DNA of 64,000 nucleotides, from positions 186,001 through 250,000 of the forward strand of contig NZ_CP050154.1 of the NCBI RefSeq assembly GCF_011617705.1, in the 5' to 3' direction. The first letter of the stretch is position 1; every line of letters starts with the position of its first letter. The notes under the pieces were generated by a model. That model was not told where the DNA came from. It saw only the letters and a list, made by a program, of their open reading frames with translations, and did no database searches. The position numbers and the translations under genes were made by a program. The DNA is from Brevibacterium limosum (GTDB taxonomy: Bacteria > Actinomycetota > Actinomycetes > Actinomycetales > Brevibacteriaceae). Positions 45,460 to 54,139 of this stretch are shown in pieces.

Positions 45460-47172
45460 CTATTTGTCGAACAGAGAGTCGACGATGTCGTCCGCGATAA
45501 AGCGGGCGTGGAGGATCGGCTTACGAGCGGGGTCCTTTGCGGCGGGTGGGATGTAGGCCGGTCGGCCGTCGAAGAGCATCACCGTGTCCCAATCGGTGCG
45601 GTCGAGCAGGTGGTGGTGATAGCTGCAGAGCAGCGCGAGGTTGTTGATCTCCGTCCTGCCTCCGCGCGCCCACGGCCACACGTGGTTGGCGTCGCACCAA
45701 CCGGGAGGGGCGTCACAGCCGGGGAAGGTGCAACCTCGGTCACGGGCGGTGATCACTGCCAGCTGCTTTCGATTGGCGAAGCGCTGTTCTGTGGCCACCT
45801 GCATCGTCTTGGCCTTGTCGCTCATGAGGTGGAAGAACAGTGAGCCGTTGAGGCCGTTTCTCATCAATTCCTTGATAGGAATGGGATTATCGGCGCCCGT
45901 GGTGCCGTGTCCCGTGCCGTTGGCCAGATCTTCGGCGGTGGCGTTTATGACGAGAGCATAAGGCGCTCCTGCCGCCGTCCGCTGCTTATCGATCGTGGTG
46001 ACGAGGCCGGCGAATCGTTCGTAGATCCATTCGCGTGCCGAGGGCTGTTCGGCGCTGACGTCGACGAGACCGCCGTCCTCACGAATACCGACGCCGGGGA
46101 CGGCCGCCGGACTCCCGGTCGTGCGAGCTGCGTCGAGATCGGGTTTCGGAACTCGCTTCGCGTCATACCGGTCGCCGGAGAGCACCGCATCGACGATCTC
46201 GAGCAGCTCTTTGTCGGCAAGCGGTGAGCTCGTTCCCTCAGGAGCAACGGTCGCGGTAGCGGTGGGATTCCCCGCGGCTGCGGAACCAAACGAGCCGGTC
46301 GCGGCAACGTCCCCGTCGGCTGCTGTTGATTCGGCACCAGCATTGTTGCAACTGGCGTTGTCGTCTTCCCCTGCCGCCTGGATCCGTGAGGTCAGCAGTC
46401 CGTTGAGAGTGCCCCCGGTGACAGGGTCGAGCAGTCCACGCAGCTCCCAGTCGCCGTTGGCCTTGGCTCGCATGGACATGTTGTAAGCCGAGCGGTCGGC
46501 CGAGTCCTTCGGCTCTGCACCGTCGGGGTCGATATAGCCCATGAGCTTGCCGAAGATCTCACGCAGGTCCTTGAGACGGACCTTGGGTGCGTTGCGGACC
46601 AGTCGCGACTCGACGTCGGTGCGGACCGCCTGACTGACCCAGGTGGGCAGCTTGCGCATGCAGTCTTCGATGACGGAGGCCTGCGCGGCGGAGATGGTAC
46701 CGGCATGGAGCGCGTCCGCGACGACCGGGTAGAGAGGCGGCAGCGCCTGTCCGGCCATATCGACGCGTCCGCCGAGGTTCTTGGCCATATCGGTCCGGCG
46801 GTTCGCCTCCGCGCCGGTGAGGTTGAATCGGTTCTCGATGAGCGACTTAGTCGACTTGGCGCCGAAGTCACTGGGCGTCCCGACGCGTTCGCAGACGGAG
46901 AGTGCCAGCGTCGACAGGGCATCGTTGATGCGTGTGATCGCCTCGACCCCATCGGCGAGCATGATGGCCTGGTCCGGTCCCATGGGGCGATCGAACGCGC
47001 GCAACTCATCTTTGAGGCTCATCAGCTGAGTGATCGAAGAGGTGACCTCGGGCGCGAAGCGGCTGAGATCTGCCCACTCCTCGTCGGCCAGCAGCGGGTG
47101 ACCGCTGGTCTGAGGTGAGCTGTCGGCATCCCGATCTGAATGATCGGAGCTGCGTTCGGGAGTGAGGGTCAT
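45460..47172 (-). CDS. DUF222 / HNH endonuclease domain protein (13E12 repeat family)
   Basis: 570 residues, start at 47172. Residues about 35-390 are the DUF222 helical domain with a low-complexity Ala/Gly/Thr insertion near 280-320. Residues about 470-545 are HNH: CTFPGCDAPPGWCDANHVWPWARGG with two Cys and the His, then NLALLCSYHHHLLDR. The family is abundant and multi-copy in actinobacteria, including mycobacterial 13E12 elements, and may be mobile, but its role is unknown. Monocistronic. A lower-GC region upstream is its promoter area. Confidence 0.92.
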   Translation of the reverse strand: MTLTPERSSDHSDRDADSSPQTSGHPLLADEEWADLSRFAPEVTSSITQLMSLKDELRAFDRPMGPDQAIMLADGVEAITRINDALSTLALSVCERVGTPSDFGAKSTKSLIENRFNLTGAEANRRTDMAKNLGGRVDMAGQALPPLYPVVADALHAGTISAAQASVIEDCMRKLPTWVSQAVRTDVESRLVRNAPKVRLKDLREIFGKLMGYIDPDGAEPKDSADRSAYNMSMRAKANGDWELRGLLDPVTGGTLNGLLTSRIQAAGEDDNASCNNAGAESTAADGDVAATGSFGSAAAGNPTATATVAPEGTSSPLADKELLEIVDAVLSGDRYDAKRVPKPDLDAARTTGSPAAVPGVGIREDGGLVDVSAEQPSAREWIYERFAGLVTTIDKQRTAAGAPYALVINATAEDLANGTGHGTTGADNPIPIKELMRNGLNGSLFFHLMSDKAKTMQVATEQRFANRKQLAVITARDRGCTFPGCDAPPGWCDANHVWPWARGGRTEINNLALLCSYHHHLLDRTDWDTVMLFDGRPAYIPPAAKDPARKPILHARFIADDIVDSLFDK

Positions 47173-47481
47173 GGGGATGGTTTCCGTTCACCAACATCGT
47201 TGTTGTTGATGTCCAGTGTACTCACCAGCGCAGAAAAACGCCATAGATAATCGAAAAATAGTTCGAACATGGATCATAAGTTCGTAGATGTACGATAAGT
47301 AGAGCAAGCTCGGTTGTGCCAAGATTGCCGGAGTGCCTGCCGGCGACCGGTGGGTCGGTGTTGTCGCATGGCTGCCGGAGAGCCTGCCGCCGGCCCGTGC
47401 CGCCGCCGGCCCGAGTCGCAGCGAACTCTGCCGCCGCTTCCCGGCTTCGAATGTGTCACCGGGTCGTGGCACGATTGGAGT
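47173..47481. promoter_or_regulatory. Promoter region of the DUF222/HNH gene
   Basis: A 309-bp gap. The 47200-47310 part is A/T-rich in an otherwise GC-rich region (for example ATAGATAATCGAAAAATAG near 47243, and TTCGAAC...GTTCG near 47262-47284), so it is the likely promoter. The second half lies upstream of the isochorismatase-like gene. No coding region seen. Confidence 0.4.
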
Positions 47482-48075
47482 ATGGATGCCCTGCTCCTCA
47501 TTGACACCGACGATGCCAGCTACCCCAGCGATGACGCCATGGAGACCCTCGGCGATATCGTCACCCGCACCCGCGCCGTGGGCGGCGTGCTCATCTTCGT
47601 TTCGACAAAGGCCGACCTCGCCGACACTCCCGACGAGGAGCTGAGCATCTTCGTTCCCGATGAGGAGGACCTCGTGCTCCGCTCCGAGAGCTCGGATGTG
47701 TTCGAAGGTGTCGACGATCTGGCCGCGGGCCTGCATGACCTGTCTGTCGACCGGATCGTCATCGCCGGCGCCGACGCCACCACAGGGGTGCCCGGTGCCG
47801 ACGTCAGCACAGGGGCGCGCGGGGTCGGAACTGCCGACTCCGAGTCCGGGCCCGCCGCTCAGGCGGGAGGCGATGTCGACGCCAGCACCTCCTCGGCGAG
47901 CACCCCCGGAGCCGTCTATGCCTCGGCGATGGCGGGTCTTGTGTGCAACTTCGACGTCGTCGTTCTCTCCGACTCCACCACTGACCCTGATGGCAACCTC
48001 GTCACCTGGGGCGATGCCGCAGCGAAAGCCGGTGCCATGGTCAAAAAGACCGCCGATACCTGGCTGCGGATGTAG
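47482..48075 (+). CDS. Isochorismatase-like (cysteine hydrolase superfamily) protein, catalytic Cys apparently missing
   Basis: 197 residues from ATG 47482. Fold landmarks: LLLIDTDDASYPSDD (first strand and Asp), GGVLIFVSTKADLAD (second strand, active-site Lys region), DRIVIAGADATTG (third strand) and FDVVVLSDSTTDPDG (last strand). The usual nucleophile block (CV..TA) should follow the third strand. Here it is interrupted by about 40 Gly/Ser/Ala/Thr residues and reads TPGAVYASAMAGLVCN, without Cys at the catalytic place. Probably inactive or with another function. Relationship is by fold pattern seen by eye. Confidence 0.65.
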   Translation: MDALLLIDTDDASYPSDDAMETLGDIVTRTRAVGGVLIFVSTKADLADTPDEELSIFVPDEEDLVLRSESSDVFEGVDDLAAGLHDLSVDRIVIAGADATTGVPGADVSTGARGVGTADSESGPAAQAGGDVDASTSSASTPGAVYASAMAGLVCNFDVVVLSDSTTDPDGNLVTWGDAAAKAGAMVKKTADTWLRM

Positions 48076-48098
48076 GCTCAGCCGCCTTCCCGAAAGTG

Positions 48099-48115
48099 TT
48101 CTACATTGAGTAGAA
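48099..48115. promoter_or_regulatory. Perfect dyad TTCTAC-N5-GTAGAA, BlaI/CopY-type operator candidate
   Basis: TTCTACATTGAGTAGAA lies 27 bp before the His-rich membrane-protein gene, overlapping the probable promoter. The shape resembles TACA..TGTA-type operators bound by BlaI/CopY repressors. No such regulator is in the window. Confidence 0.45.
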
Positions 48116-48142
48116 TGTGGGAGCGACCTGAGAGGAGGGCCC

Positions 48143-48838
48143 ATGACCGGATGGACGAAATCCGTACGCGCGCTCTTCGCCGCTCTCTTCACGACCCTTC
48201 TCGCCCTGCTCATGCACCTCGCCGCCGGTGGCGGAATCTCGGTTCCCGGCACTGTGGTCGTCTTCGTCCTCGTCCTCTGGGCGGCGATGATCGTCGCCGG
48301 CAGGCGCCTGGGCTACCTCACTCTGGCCGGTCTGCTCGGCCTCGGGCAGGTGCTCATGCACCTGACGATGAGCTGGTCCGCCCACGCCCTCGCCCATGCG
48401 GGGGCTCACGCCGGAGCCGCCCACACCGGAGCCACAAGTACCGGGACCTCAGGTACCGGATCCACCTCCGCCGAGGCGGCCCTCCACGCCCACGCCGGAC
48501 ACATCGTCCCGGCCCCGGGCTCCCTTGATCTCGGTCCGGCCGCATCCGCGCTCGGACATGCCAACCACGGTGCCACCTCGGTGGGGATGATCATCGCCCA
48601 CCTCGTCGCCGTCCTCGTCACCGCCGTGATCCTCAAGCGCGGTGAGGACATCGTCCTCAGCATTCTGCAGCTGGCCCTGGGGCCGGTGATCGGTGCACTG
48701 CGTGCCCTCGCCGAGGCGGCCGGAGTCCTGGCCGACGAACCGTTCCGCAAGCTCTGCGCTTCGTTCCGGCTGCCGCAGCCGGTCACCTCGGCGGTCGTCG
48801 GTCCGAACTATCGGCGCGGACCGCCCGCACTCGTCTGA
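48143..48838 (+). CDS. Multi-pass membrane protein with His/Ala-rich extracytoplasmic loop
   Basis: 231 residues; ATG 48143 with GAGAGGAGGG upstream. Three N-terminal helices (SVRALFAALFTTLLALLMHL, VPGTVVVFVLVLWAAMIV, YLTLAGLLGLGQVLMHL). Then comes a polar loop of about 60 residues with at least ten His (HALAHAGAHAGAAHTG, HAHAGHIV), and at least one more helix (MIIAHLVAVLVTAVIL). The loop looks like a metal-binding surface. It precedes a copper chaperone and a haem peroxidase by less than 200 bp, which supports a metal role. No family name recognised. Confidence 0.7.
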   Translation: MTGWTKSVRALFAALFTTLLALLMHLAAGGGISVPGTVVVFVLVLWAAMIVAGRRLGYLTLAGLLGLGQVLMHLTMSWSAHALAHAGAHAGAAHTGATSTGTSGTGSTSAEAALHAHAGHIVPAPGSLDLGPAASALGHANHGATSVGMIIAHLVAVLVTAVILKRGEDIVLSILQLALGPVIGALRALAEAAGVLADEPFRKLCASFRLPQPVTSAVVGPNYRRGPPALV

Positions 48839-49018
48839 CCTCCCATTCGGCGGTTGCACCGCCGACCCACACCCGATTTCCCGGGTGACCATCCATCTTC
48901 GGGCGACCGCCGAAACAGCGGCGGCTCGCCCCTCGGTGACAGTCGAACACGTCCGCGCAGACCGCGGCTCACGTCGACCCGTGCTCGACTGCACCTGAAT
49001 GACGAAAGTGCAGACATC

Positions 49019-49684
49019 ATGCGAAAGAACATCACCCTGGCCGTTGCCCTGCCCATCGCCGTCGCCATCGGCCTGGCGGGCTGCGGTCACGACGACAGCA
49101 CGGCAGCCGGGTCGACACAGACCGAAGGCAGCAGCAGCTCCGCCTCAGCGGACAGTTCGGACAGCCAAGTCGACGCCGAGGCGCTCAGCCTCGACGGCGC
49201 CTGGGTCAAGGCTGCTGACGACGGAATGACCGCAGTCTTCGGCGAACTGAAGAACAACACCGACCAGGACATCAACCTCGTCGAAGCGAAGTACGCGGAC
49301 GCGAAGATGGTCCAACTCCACGAAACCGAAGGCGACGGTTCCGGCGGAATGTCCATGCAGGAGAAGAAGGGCGGCTTCACCATCCCGGCCGGGGAGAGCC
49401 TCGACCTCGAGCCCGGGGGCGATCACATCATGATCATGGGCCTGAAGAAGGCCATCAAGCCGGGCGAGCAGATCAGCCTCGACCTCGTCACCGCCGACGG
49501 CGAGACCGTCGAGGTCACGGCCGTGGCGAAGGAGTACTCCGGAGCCCAGGAAGACTACGCGCCCGGTGAGGCCGAAGGCTCCAGCGACGGAGAGAATGCC
49601 GACCACGCCGACCACGGCCACGACGAAGACCACGGCGATGACGGTCACGAGGACTCCGACCAGGGAGACCACGGTGACCACTGA
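49019..49684 (+). CDS. PCuAC-family periplasmic/extracytoplasmic copper chaperone (lipoprotein)
   Basis: Delivers Cu(I) to cytochrome oxidase. Start at ATG 49019 (MRKNITLAVALP); 221 residues. Signal peptide with lipobox GLAGC. The PCuAC/DUF461 domain spans about 55-165 with copper-ligand pattern H(x)nM...HxM: MVQLHETEGDGSGGMSMQEK, then GGDHIMIMGL. The C-terminal 50 residues are extremely rich in His, Asp and Glu (HADHGHDEDHGDDGHEDSD), a likely extra metal-binding tail. Overlaps the peroxidase gene by 11 bp. Confidence 0.88.
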   Translation: MRKNITLAVALPIAVAIGLAGCGHDDSTAAGSTQTEGSSSSASADSSDSQVDAEALSLDGAWVKAADDGMTAVFGELKNNTDQDINLVEAKYADAKMVQLHETEGDGSGGMSMQEKKGGFTIPAGESLDLEPGGDHIMIMGLKKAIKPGEQISLDLVTADGETVEVTAVAKEYSGAQEDYAPGEAEGSSDGENADHADHGHDEDHGDDGHEDSDQGDHGDH

Positions 49685-50984
49685 GCCCGGTCGCCCCGGC
49701 TTCAGCCGCCGAGGTCTCCTGACCTCGGCGGCCGCGGCCGGCGGCGTCGGAATCGTCGGTGCCACGGGCGGATTCGCGCTCGGTCGCGACTCCGGGGCGC
49801 AGGGCACGAGCGCCGGTGACGGAGGGCCGCCTCGACGAGATCTGGACGGGGCGAACGGGCCGCAGACCGAGCCGTTCTTCGGCACTCATCAATCCGGTGT
49901 CGAAACCCCGGCGCAGGCGTATGCGCACTTCATCGCGTTCACGCTGGGGCCCGGGATCACGGCCGCCGAGGCGGTGCGCTGGCTGCGGCTGCTCACCGCG
50001 GATGCGGCGGCACTGACGCAGGGGCAGGCGCCGTTGGCCGACTCCGAATCGGAACTCGCCGTCGACCCCGCCCGGCTGACGGTGACCTTCGGATTCGGGG
50101 CCGAACTGGTGGCATTGGCCGGAAGGGACCACGTCCCGGACTGGCTGAGGCCACTGGAGGCGTTCTCGATCGATCGCCTCGATCAGGACCGGTGCACGGG
50201 TGACCTGCTCCTGCAGATCTGCGGCGACGACCCGCTGACCTTGGCACATGCCAGGCGCATGCTGTTCAAGGACTCACGTTCATTCGCGAAGGTGGCCTGG
50301 CAGCGGGACGGATTCCGACGTGCCTACGGCAGCTCGGGGGAGGGGACGACCCAGCGGAACCTCTTCGGTCAGCTCGACGGCACGGCGAATCCGGGGCCCG
50401 GCTCCGAGGACTTCGCGCGGATCATCTGGGGCCAGGGCACCGAGACTGCGGACCCGGTGTTCTCCGCTCGCGGGGAGCCGCCGGCCGATCTCGGCGCGCA
50501 TCTGCCTGTGTGGATGCGTGGGGGAACGACTCTGGTGCTGCGTGATATTGCGATGAACCTCGACACCTGGGACCAGGCCGACCGTCCGGCACGGGAGTTC
50601 GCGGTCGGGCGGACCATGGACACCGGGGCACCGCTGTCGGGCAAGGACGAGTTCGGCGTCCCGGACTTCACCGCCGTCGATGGGCGCGGGCTGACGAAGA
50701 TCTCGCAGGTCGCGCATATCGCTCGTGCCCGCGACGGGCTGGGTCCGGAGGCGCAGATCCACCGGCGCACGTTCAACTATGAGACTGGTGCGGGTGGGGA
50801 TTCGGGGCTGCTGTTCGCGTCGTTCCAGGCCGATATCGAGCGGCAGTTCCTGCCGATCCAACGCCGCCTCGCCGAGGTGGACCTGCTCAACGAATGGACG
50901 ACCCCGATCGGGTCGACTGTGTGGGCGATACCGCCCGGAGCGGCCGAGGGCGGCTACGTCGGGCAGGAGCTGTTCGACGGGTGA
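49674..50984 (+). CDS. Dyp-type haem peroxidase, Tat-exported (EfeB-like)
   Basis: Starts at GTG 49674 inside the chaperone gene; 436 residues. Twin-arginine signal FSRRGLLTSAAAAGG. The DyP domain shows the distal motif GQLDGTANPGPGSED (Asp of GxxDG) and the conserved Arg in MRGGTTLVLRDIAMNLDTWDQ. The form is the Tat-exported, EfeB/YwbN type, usually linked with iron (EfeUOB) systems. Here it is coupled with a copper chaperone instead; no efeO or efeU is present. Family firm, physiological role inferred. Confidence 0.92.
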   Translation: MTTEPGRPGFSRRGLLTSAAAAGGVGIVGATGGFALGRDSGAQGTSAGDGGPPRRDLDGANGPQTEPFFGTHQSGVETPAQAYAHFIAFTLGPGITAAEAVRWLRLLTADAAALTQGQAPLADSESELAVDPARLTVTFGFGAELVALAGRDHVPDWLRPLEAFSIDRLDQDRCTGDLLLQICGDDPLTLAHARRMLFKDSRSFAKVAWQRDGFRRAYGSSGEGTTQRNLFGQLDGTANPGPGSEDFARIIWGQGTETADPVFSARGEPPADLGAHLPVWMRGGTTLVLRDIAMNLDTWDQADRPAREFAVGRTMDTGAPLSGKDEFGVPDFTAVDGRGLTKISQVAHIARARDGLGPEAQIHRRTFNYETGAGGDSGLLFASFQADIERQFLPIQRRLAEVDLLNEWTTPIGSTVWAIPPGAAEGGYVGQELFDG

Positions 50985-51099
50985 GGAAGCGGCGCGGCCG
51001 CCGGGCCAACCGCCACGGCCGCATCCTCTTTGCACTGGCAGCGGCCGCCGTCCCCGCAGTCGCGGGTGCGGCGGCCGCATCGTGTGAGCGCCCGGATGC

Positions 51100-51326
51100 T
51101 CAGTCGGTGATCTCGGAGTCGAAGGCCTTCGGGTTGTCCTTGACCCACTGGTCGACGGCGTCACCTTCCTGACCCTCTTCGTATTCGTTGACGATGAGGT
51201 CTTCGAGCTCTCCGTACGTCTTGTCGTCGAGCTTGATTCCCTTGATGAGCTCGGACGCTTCGGGGAACTTGTCGCTGAAGCCGTCGGTGCCGAGGAAGTG
51301 CATCTTCTCCGGATCGCCCATGGCGT
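51100..51326 (-). pseudogene. Glycine betaine ABC transporter binding protein, 3' fragment (split by IS21 element)
   Basis: Reading from the IS edge on the reverse strand: AMGDPEKMHFLGTDGFSDKF then ELEDLIVNEYEEGQEG and KAFDSEITD before the stop. It matches the last third of the intact binding protein at 58891-59811. Removing the IS and one copy of the GGCGT target duplication rejoins it in frame with the 53940-54139 fragment (LEDPKNAMGDPEKM). Confidence 0.9.
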
Positions 51327-51427
51327 TGTAGGGAAGCGGCATTCGGTAGCACGCGTGGAACGAAGTGGTAGCAGGAGCGCGGGGATCCGGTAGCACCACT
51401 CCGGCACCCCGCGCTCCCAGCTTACGG

Positions 51428-52189
51428 TCACGCCGGACTATCGACCTCGGGTTGCTGTCGAGTCTTCTTCCGCATGTTCGGGCCATCGAGTTGGACGATC
51501 TCGCTGACAGATACCAGCCGGCTCAGGATTGACTCGGCGATGACGGCATCGTGGAGTGATTTGTACCAGTCTTCGGGGTCGAACTGGGATGTGACGATTG
51601 TGGCTCCGCGGCCTTCTCTGCTGGCAAGAATGTTCAGTATCTTCGCCGTCGTGTCCATCGAGATCGGAGTGGTCAGGAAGTCATCGAGGACGAGGACATC
51701 GCAGTTGCGCAGACTGTCGAGGAACCGCAATCCTCCAGGATCAGACGGTTGATAGACCGCTAACCGGTTCCCCAGATCATCAAGCCGCCAGTACGCGACG
51801 GTGTAGTCCTTCCGGCAGGCAGCGTTGACCAGAGCCTGGGCCAGATAGGACTTGCCGACACTGGTCTTGCCGAGGATGATCACGTTCGTCGCATTCTCAA
51901 TCCAGGCACACGAGGCGAGCCGGTCAACAACGTCGCGAGTCAGCGTCCGGTCAGGTAGGTCTTCGACGCAGGCTGCAGGGTTCGGGGTGTGCGAGGCTTT
52001 GAGGAGTTTGTGGACGCGGCGTTCTGCCCGGGCAGCGAGCTCGATATCGAGAGCGTGGTGAATCTTGGCGGAGAACGTCCAGTCGTCGTAGTCGGAATCG
52101 TTGGCGATATCGACCACGGCTTGTCCGAACGCGGTCATGCGCAGTTGGGTGAACGTCGCCATGTCATCAGTGGTCAGGTGATTACTCAT
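51428..52189 (-). CDS. istB: IS21-family helper ATPase IstB
   Basis: 253 residues. DnaC-like AAA+ ATPase that works with IstA in transposition. Walker A is ILGKTSVGKSYLAQAL; Walker B is CDVLVLDDFLTTP; VTSQFDPEDWY is the sensor region. The ATG overlaps the istA stop by 4 bp, the arrangement usual in IS21. Confidence 0.97.
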   Translation of the reverse strand: MSNHLTTDDMATFTQLRMTAFGQAVVDIANDSDYDDWTFSAKIHHALDIELAARAERRVHKLLKASHTPNPAACVEDLPDRTLTRDVVDRLASCAWIENATNVIILGKTSVGKSYLAQALVNAACRKDYTVAYWRLDDLGNRLAVYQPSDPGGLRFLDSLRNCDVLVLDDFLTTPISMDTTAKILNILASREGRGATIVTSQFDPEDWYKSLHDAVIAESILSRLVSVSEIVQLDGPNMRKKTRQQPEVDSPA

Positions 52190-53808
52190 TGGTCGGAGCC
52201 TTTCTCATCGTTCGTCAGCGCCGTCAGCCGGAATTGGTCAACTCCAGTCAGGTGAGCACGGCTGGTATCCCGGGACATTGCAGGGACTGGGGCCGGTGAT
52301 GGTGGTGGTGTGACTGCCGGTCGTTGCTTGGCCTGAGCCCGAACAGCTGTCAGCTGGTGTTTGACCGCGGTGTAGCTGATCGGTCGGCGTTCATCGGCGC
52401 ACAATGTTTGGCAGGCCTGTTCCAGTAAGGGCCGGTTGTCGCCTTTGCCCAGGGAGAGGATGTTCATGCAGGCTCTGAACCCTTGGGCTTCGATCTTCTT
52501 GGCATCCAGCAGCCGCGTGAGTGCTTCGACTGTGTTCGGTCCCGTCTTCGCGGCTTGGCGGAGGAAGTAGCCGCGAGTCCACAACCCAGCAGTCTGGCCT
52601 TGAGAGGCTGGGGCGTGGTCGGCGTCGGTGACATATGAGTGCTTCTTCGTCGCCACTCGGTGGCTGGCGATGATGTCGCCGGCGGCGAGGATGTCGAGTC
52701 GGGTGCCGATGATGCGCACATCCACGGTGGTGCCGACGAAGGCGGCGGGCACGGAGTATTTGATGGTTTCGATCTGGATGTGCCAGTCGCGGGAGACTTT
52801 CGCCTTCTTCCAGGTCACGTCCTGCCAGGGCTGGTCGGGCAGGCTGAGCAGGTCGTTTGCTTCATCGTCGGTGAACCAGTCCCGCCGGGATCGCGGTTGG
52901 CTGCGGAACGGGGTGCGGTCGTTGATCCACTCGACTCGGTCGGCGACAGCCGCGTTGAGGTCGTCTATGTCGGCGAAGTGTCGGTCGGCGAGGTAGTGGA
53001 TGACCCAGTTCGTGACGATCTTGACGCCGGATTCGACGTTGGCTTTCTCCTTCGGTTTATAGGCCCGAGTCGGCACAGCCGCCGTGTTGTAGTGCTCGAG
53101 GAATCCGGCGTAGGAGGCGTTGACGTCGCGGGTCTTGTCGTACTTGCTGATCTGGTTCGACGCTGTTGCAGCATTGTCGGGGATGATGACTTGAGCGACA
53201 CCGCCGAAGTATTCGAAGGCCCGTCTGTGGGCATCGCACCAGGCAGAGAGTTTCTCATCGAGGCACCCGTAGGCGAAGATCATTCCCGAATAGGGCAGTG
53301 TGGCGACGAAGATCGAGACTTTTGTGGCCGCGCGGGTGATCGGGTCGGTGATCCACATCGGGGTTCCGGCCCAGTCGACTTGCATCGTATGCCCCGGGAT
53401 GTGAGTGATCGGGCTGGTGAGGTCGTGGGTGCGGACGTGTTCGGCGATGATCTGGCAGAACCGTTCGTATCTGTAGTGGCGTGCCGTTGGGGTGGGTGCT
53501 GGGGTGTTGAGGTAGCGGGCCCACAGCACTTTCAATGGTGGCTTCTTCCGCCCGATGCGAGCGTTGATGACGGCATCGATATTGATCGGGACGAAGTCCT
53601 CGTCGGTGTTTTTGCGGCCGTCGGTGAAGAACCGGTCGAGGTCGTCGATGGTGAGGGCATCGACTTGCTCCCTTGTCGTCAATGACTGATTCTTGACGAT
53701 CGTGTGGGCTTTCGCGATCGCGCGGTGCGAGCATTGCGCCATCGCTTCGATCTGGCGGTAGGAGTATCCCTGAACGATCAGGGAGAGAATGAGCCGGTAG
53801 TCGGCCAT
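52186..53808 (-). CDS. istA: IS21-family transposase IstA
   Basis: Start chosen at ATG 53808 (MADYRLILSLIVQG) after AAAGGA; the in-frame start at 53826 has no ribosome site. 540 residues. N-terminal HTH (GYSYRQIEAMAQCSHRAIAKA), then a DDE integrase core with Asp in TMQVDWAGTP, Asp in VIIPDNAATAS and Glu in KPKEKANVESGV, followed by a C-terminal beta domain. No frameshift or stop, so it appears functional. Confidence 0.97.
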   Translation of the reverse strand: MADYRLILSLIVQGYSYRQIEAMAQCSHRAIAKAHTIVKNQSLTTREQVDALTIDDLDRFFTDGRKNTDEDFVPINIDAVINARIGRKKPPLKVLWARYLNTPAPTPTARHYRYERFCQIIAEHVRTHDLTSPITHIPGHTMQVDWAGTPMWITDPITRAATKVSIFVATLPYSGMIFAYGCLDEKLSAWCDAHRRAFEYFGGVAQVIIPDNAATASNQISKYDKTRDVNASYAGFLEHYNTAAVPTRAYKPKEKANVESGVKIVTNWVIHYLADRHFADIDDLNAAVADRVEWINDRTPFRSQPRSRRDWFTDDEANDLLSLPDQPWQDVTWKKAKVSRDWHIQIETIKYSVPAAFVGTTVDVRIIGTRLDILAAGDIIASHRVATKKHSYVTDADHAPASQGQTAGLWTRGYFLRQAAKTGPNTVEALTRLLDAKKIEAQGFRACMNILSLGKGDNRPLLEQACQTLCADERRPISYTAVKHQLTAVRAQAKQRPAVTPPPSPAPVPAMSRDTSRAHLTGVDQFRLTALTNDEKGSDQ

Positions 53809-53939
53809 GAGCAGGATTCCTTTCACTGTTCACGACTTCACTGTCGTGGGTGAAAGCAATCCTGCTCTACTGCTACCGGGTACTTACATAGCTGCTACCA
53901 CTTCGTTACACAGGTGCTACCGAATGCCGCTTCCGAACA

Positions 53940-54139
53940 GGCGTTCTTCGGGTCCTCGAGCTCCTTGACGTCGAAGGCGTTGTTCGCCCAGAACGGTCGC
54001 CACAGGGTGACGACGATGTCGTCCTTCGCATCGATGGCATTGCCCAGCTCGGTGAGCATCGCGGGAGTCGAGGAGGTGACGAGCTCGAAGTCCTTTTCCA
54101 GGTCGTACGCCGGCATCATCGAATCCTTCGTCACGGCAT
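53940..54139 (-). pseudogene. Glycine betaine binding protein, middle fragment
   Basis: Reverse strand: DAVTKDSMMPAYDLEKDFEL then VTSSTPAMLTELGNAIDAKD and WRPFWANNAFDVKELEDPKN, ending at the IS21 edge. It corresponds to about residues 155-235 of the intact paralogue. Everything upstream (signal peptide, first lobe) is gone: at 54140 it runs directly into an IS1380-type transposase fragment. Confidence 0.9.

Larger units (their letters stand above)
51327..53939 (-). mobile_element. IS21-family insertion sequence, complete, 2613 bp
   Basis: Both ends start TGT as in IS21 elements. The terminal repeats at 51327-51352 and 53914-53939 are 26 bp with 24 matches (GGAAGCGGCATTCGG core). Additional internal repeats of AACGAAGTGGTAGCAG lie at 51359-51374 and, inverted, at 53892-53907. 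A 5-bp target duplication, GGCGT, flanks it at 51322-51326 and 53940-53944. It contains istA and istB, both intact, so it may still be active. It has split a betaine-binding gene. Confidence 0.95.

Noticed and set aside
51100..51486. 128-residue open frame as an independent gene
   Set aside because: Its first 50 residues are IS21 end sequence; only the last 75 belong to the split binding-protein gene.
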